Origin: Saprospiraceae bacterium
GTDB taxonomy: Bacteria > Bacteroidota > Bacteroidia > Chitinophagales > Saprospiraceae
NCBI GenBank assembly: GCA_013002475.1
Contig: JABDJM010000214.1
Coordinates: 1 to 8,028 of the forward strand
Direction of reading: 5' to 3'
DNA: 8,028 bases
Shown here: positions 5,612-8,028 of the stretch, in pieces
Layout: every line of letters begins with the position of its first letter
Position numbering within the stretch: the stretch's first letter is position 1
The notes under the pieces: generated by a model
The model's input: the letters and a program-made list of their open reading frames with translations, nothing else
Database searches by the model: none
What the model was told of the DNA's origin: nothing
Position numbers and translations under genes: made by a program

Positions 5612-6220
5612 CTAGTGCGAGGGATTAGACAATTGATATTCATATTTAGGGACCCAGCCATCCACTCCCTTTGGTAAAAGGTCAATAAAGTGCCAAACTG
5701 GATTGTAGAGGTCACCTGGACCAAAGCTGTCATAGGAGGCTCGAAAGATCTTGCCATCTTTTTTTACAAATGCAGAAACACCTGGGAGGTAGCTCCTTTT
5801 CCCCTCTTCTCTTTTTTCGAATCCCAGATCATAGGCAAAATCAGTCCCGGCAATACTTACCATATTAAAGTTCCAGCCACGACTAGAGCTAAATTCATTC
5901 AAGACTTCAGGCTCGTCCGGGGAACTTAAGACCCAGGGAACCCGGTCAGACAGTATTTCCTGGATACCTCTGAAGCCATCGGCCCACATAGTGCAATATC
6001 TACACCCCTTGCCCATGTTATGGATCACGATCAACTCATCTTTATCATTGAATAATGTGGAAAGAAGTACTGGAATTCCTTGTGAATTGCGAAGAGTATA
6101 ATCTTTTACTTCTTGTAGCGGTGCCTCCTTCCGTAGTGAGGTAATTTCCTTTCGTAGCTCCTGGATTTGAGCTTCGAGATGTTGGATCTTTTCGAGGGAC
6201 ATGTGGGAGTTTTGGTACAT
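5612..6220 (-). CDS. DUF899-family thioredoxin-like protein
   Basis: 202 residues from the ATG at 6220; an ATG at 6202 (MSLEKIQ) is an equally plausible start giving 196. Residues ~8-33 (LEKIQHLEAQIQELRKEITS) form a short coiled coil. The rest is a thioredoxin-like fold: ELIVIHNMGKGCRYCTMWADGF places a C-x2-C pair at Cys73 and Cys76 after the first strand, and SYLPGVSAFVKKDGKIF with SYDSFGPGDLYNPVWHFIDL (about 143-182) is the characteristic C-terminal part of DUF899 proteins. These are predicted cytoplasmic redox proteins whose substrates are mostly unknown. The CxxC suggests thiol-disulfide or peroxide-related chemistry here. It heads a two-gene unit with the NTF2-like gene and is divergent from the PLP decarboxylase. 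No stress-type operator is visible upstream. Confidence 0.85.
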   Translation of the reverse strand: MYQNSHMSLEKIQHLEAQIQELRKEITSLRKEAPLQEVKDYTLRNSQGIPVLLSTLFNDKDELIVIHNMGKGCRYCTMWADGFRGIQEILSDRVPWVLSSPDEPEVLNEFSSSRGWNFNMVSIAGTDFAYDLGFEKREEGKRSYLPGVSAFVKKDGKIFRASYDSFGPGDLYNPVWHFIDLLPKGVDGWVPKYEYQLSNPSH

Positions 6221-6328
6221 CTTTAAAATAGGGAATTGCAGTCAAAAAAAAGTAGTGAACTCCAGACATTTGTGACTGGTTTTAAAAAGAATTAAAACAG
6301 GATTTGAATTGTTTATTTTTGGCCACTA
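6221..6328. other. Divergent intergenic region between DUF899-like gene and PLP decarboxylase
   Basis: 108 AT-rich bases carrying start signals for two opposite genes. The plus side has a clear -7 box (see next entry). On the minus side the only candidate is a TAnnTTT-like run in the long T tract (rc of about 6244-6254), with no good -33 partner. No inverted repeat suggesting an operator stands out. Confidence 0.45.
6314..6321 (+). promoter_or_regulatory. Bacteroidota-type -7 promoter box (TATTTTTG)
   Basis: TATTTTTG fits the TAnnTTTG -7 consensus of the Bacteroidota primary sigma factor. The -33 side is weak: about 19 bases upstream there is only an AATTAA-like sequence, not TTTG. The box ends 7 bases before the ATG at 6329, so transcription from it would start almost at the start codon and make a leaderless or near-leaderless mRNA. 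Confidence 0.35.
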
Positions 6329-7771
6329 ATGGATCAATTGGAAACAATAAAAAAGCGGTTAAAGGCTTTGGCAAAAAAGTCCAAAGCCCTGGAGCCCTCT
6401 CCATCCGAACGGGAGAAAATGCTGGAGAAGGTTAGAAAATATCTGGATCGCTTTATTCAGGGTATGCCCGAAGGGAAAGCCTATGTAGCTGGCAAGCCAG
6501 AGGCTGGGAGCCTACAAATCCTTGAGGAAGGACAATCCCTTTCGTCCCTGCTAAAAATATACAGGGATCAGGTTGAGAGGCTAGGCATTAACCCTGCTTC
6601 CGGTGGCCATCTGGGATATATTCCTGGTGGTGGTATCTGGCTTTCTGGTTTAGGTGACTTTATTGCTGATGTAACCAATGAATATGCTGGGATGTATTTT
6701 GGCTCACCTGGTGCGGTTACGATGGAGGATGAATTGTTGGATTGGATGAAAGAAGTGTTTGGATTTCCTTCTTCGGCTATTGGCAATTTAACCTCTGGTG
6801 GATCGATAGCCAATCTTATCGCACTTACTTCAGCCCGCGACAAAATGGGTATCAAAGCAGACAAGATCCCTGTTTCGGTGATATATACAAGCCCTCAGGT
6901 TCATCACTGCATTCAGAAAGCCTTGCGGATCATAGGTTTGGAAGATATACTGATCCGTTATATCAGTCTTGATGAGAATCACCGAATGGATGTGAAGGAC
7001 CTGCGTAGACATATAGAGGTCGACTTTCAGAATGGTCTTAACCCATTTATGGTTATTGCTTCTGCGGGAACTACCGACACTGGTGCAATAGACCCTTTGG
7101 AAAGGATCGCTGAGGTTGCTCAGGCTGGGAACCTATGGTACCATGTTGATGCAGCCTATGGAGGATTTTTTATTCTGGTTGATGAAAAGAAAGATAGGTT
7201 CAAGGGTATTGAAAAAGCTGATTCTCTGGTTATTGATCCCCATAAAGGACTGTTTTTACCCTATGGGACAGGAGCTGTTCTTGTGAAGGATAAGGATGCG
7301 GTCTTTCATTCTCACCATTATACAGCCAACTACATGCAGGATGCGATCCAGGATGATACCCTGATCAATCCGGCGGATGTATCACCGGAGCTGACCAAAC
7401 ACTTTCGGGGTATGCGGATGTGGCTTCCTTTGCAGCTACACGGTATCAAACCATTCAAAGCTTGTCTGGAGGAAAAATTATGGTTGACAGAATATTTTCG
7501 GGAACGGTTGAAAAGCGAGGGATTTGAGCTTGGCCCACAACCAGATCTTTCAGTAAGTTACTTCTGGTATCCAAGTAAAAGTGAAGATCAAAATGTGTTC
7601 AATGATAAATTGCTCAGAGCATTGCACAAAAATGGAGATGTCTTTTTGAGCTCTACGGTATTGGATGGAAAATTTGTGATCAGGATGGCGATTCTTGCAT
7701 TCCGCACGAAAAAAGAAACCATCGACCGGGCAATGGATATGATCCTGGCCGCCCTTCAGAAATTACATTAA
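6329..7771 (+). CDS. PLP-dependent group II amino-acid decarboxylase
   Basis: A 480-residue, full-length member of the group II decarboxylases (aromatic-L-amino-acid, glutamate and diaminobutyrate decarboxylase relatives). An N-terminal helical arm (1-50, Lys-rich) precedes the substrate-side loop HLGYIPGGGIW. TSGGSIANL (about 155-163) binds the phosphate, His192 in QVHHC stacks on the PLP ring, SAGTTDTGAID (245-255) is conserved, HVDAAYGG (272-279) gives Asp273 for the pyridine nitrogen, and DPHKGLFLPYG (303-313) provides the PLP lysine, Lys306. It should be a cytoplasmic enzyme removing CO2 from an amino acid to give an amine. The Gly after HK, where aromatic decarboxylases usually have Trp, means the substrate cannot be assumed. 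A few relatives act as aldehyde synthases instead. It appears monocistronic, with its own -7 box and a terminator right after the stop. Confidence 0.92.
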   Translation: MDQLETIKKRLKALAKKSKALEPSPSEREKMLEKVRKYLDRFIQGMPEGKAYVAGKPEAGSLQILEEGQSLSSLLKIYRDQVERLGINPASGGHLGYIPGGGIWLSGLGDFIADVTNEYAGMYFGSPGAVTMEDELLDWMKEVFGFPSSAIGNLTSGGSIANLIALTSARDKMGIKADKIPVSVIYTSPQVHHCIQKALRIIGLEDILIRYISLDENHRMDVKDLRRHIEVDFQNGLNPFMVIASAGTTDTGAIDPLERIAEVAQAGNLWYHVDAAYGGFFILVDEKKDRFKGIEKADSLVIDPHKGLFLPYGTGAVLVKDKDAVFHSHHYTANYMQDAIQDDTLINPADVSPELTKHFRGMRMWLPLQLHGIKPFKACLEEKLWLTEYFRERLKSEGFELGPQPDLSVSYFWYPSKSEDQNVFNDKLLRALHKNGDVFLSSTVLDGKFVIRMAILAFRTKKETIDRAMDMILAALQKLH

Positions 7772-7807
7772 CCAAAAAAAGCCCCAAAGTCTTGGAGCTT
7801 TTTTTGG
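7772..7807. terminator. Rho-independent terminator after the decarboxylase
   Basis: CCAAAAAAAGC (7772-7782) pairs perfectly with GCTTTTTTTGG (7797-7807). An inner stem CCAA/TTGG (7784-7787 with 7792-7795) is separated from it by one C/A mismatch, with a 4-base loop. It begins one base after the stop codon. The A-run and T-run on opposite arms let it work on both strands. Confidence 0.85.
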
Positions 7808-8028
7808 TCAGCCTTAATTGCATTGCAGAATTTACAATGGGTGCTCGATATTGGTCTGTATTCAACAGCTTGAACGGATGCTTTAGTTATAAGCTATCTC
7901 GCATTTAGTAAAACGAGCTACCAATTTTTGGCTGAGATTCGGAAAGGCAAATGCATGGGAACATTTGCCGTTGGACAGTATGGGGGATTCATAGAAGTTA
8001 AATTTTTTACTGAAGGATTGTCTTATGG
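7808..8028. other. Right-edge region with no confidently called gene
   Basis: About 220 bases. Two long frames are open to the right edge: plus strand from 7878 after a TGA (ends GQYGGFIEVKFFTEGLSYG, earliest ATG at 7955), and minus strand from the edge to a TAA near 7889-7887. At most one can be real, and I cannot tell which. There is an 8-bp inverted repeat GGCAAATG (7946-7953) / CATTTGCC (7962-7969). The window ends with AAGGA and then an ATG at 8025, which may be a start codon with a ribosome site. Confidence 0.4.

Noticed and set aside
1..8028. CRISPR arrays, tRNA/rRNA genes, insertion sequences
   Set aside because: No regularly spaced repeats, no cloverleaf or rRNA-like sequence, and no transposase reading frame with terminal repeats were seen.

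Overview
The window looks like chromosomal DNA from a member of Bacteroidota, most likely a flavobacterium. Evidence for this: short LSSC/VSSC-type lipoprotein signals, weak or absent Shine-Dalgarno sequences, a TAnnTTTG-type -7 box in front of one gene, moderately AT-rich non-coding DNA, and several small proteins that look lineage-restricted. There are no tRNA or rRNA genes, no CRISPR array and no insertion sequence.

Layout. Positions 1-677 (minus) hold the N-terminal part of a sodium:alanine/glycine symporter (AGCS family) that runs off the left edge. Positions 801-4318 (plus) form a compact four-gene run: a 62-residue lipoprotein-like peptide ending in CWDCPACGLG, a 372-residue MNIO (DUF692) enzyme, a lipoprotein N-acetylmuramoyl-L-alanine amidase, and an exported M14 metallocarboxypeptidase. 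Two small genes of unknown function follow (4443-4817 and 4905-5144, plus), closed by a strong two-way terminator hairpin at 5165-5197. A minus-strand pair follows: a DUF899-type thioredoxin-like protein (5612-6220), then an NTF2/SnoaL-like protein (5216-5593). Divergent from these is a full-length PLP-dependent group II decarboxylase (6329-7771), ended by another hairpin terminator. The last ~220 bases carry no gene I can call with confidence.

The most interesting system is the pair at 801-2126. MNIO enzymes are iron-dependent oxidases that install unusual modifications, usually on cysteines of ribosomally made peptides (RiPPs). Here a tiny Cys-tailed, Gly-ended peptide sits 18 bases upstream of an MNIO with all the expected metal-ligand motifs, so the two read as RiPP precursor and modifying enzyme. 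The precursor also appears to have a lipoprotein signal, so the product may be a membrane-anchored modified peptide. It resembles what I recall as chryseobasin-related MNIO-class peptides of flavobacteria. There is no separate partner-protein gene, but the MNIO has an ~85-residue C-terminal extension that could replace it. The amidase and carboxypeptidase downstream overlap by 4 bases and probably act together on cell-wall peptides. Whether they share a function with the RiPP pair or only a transcript cannot be told from the sequence.
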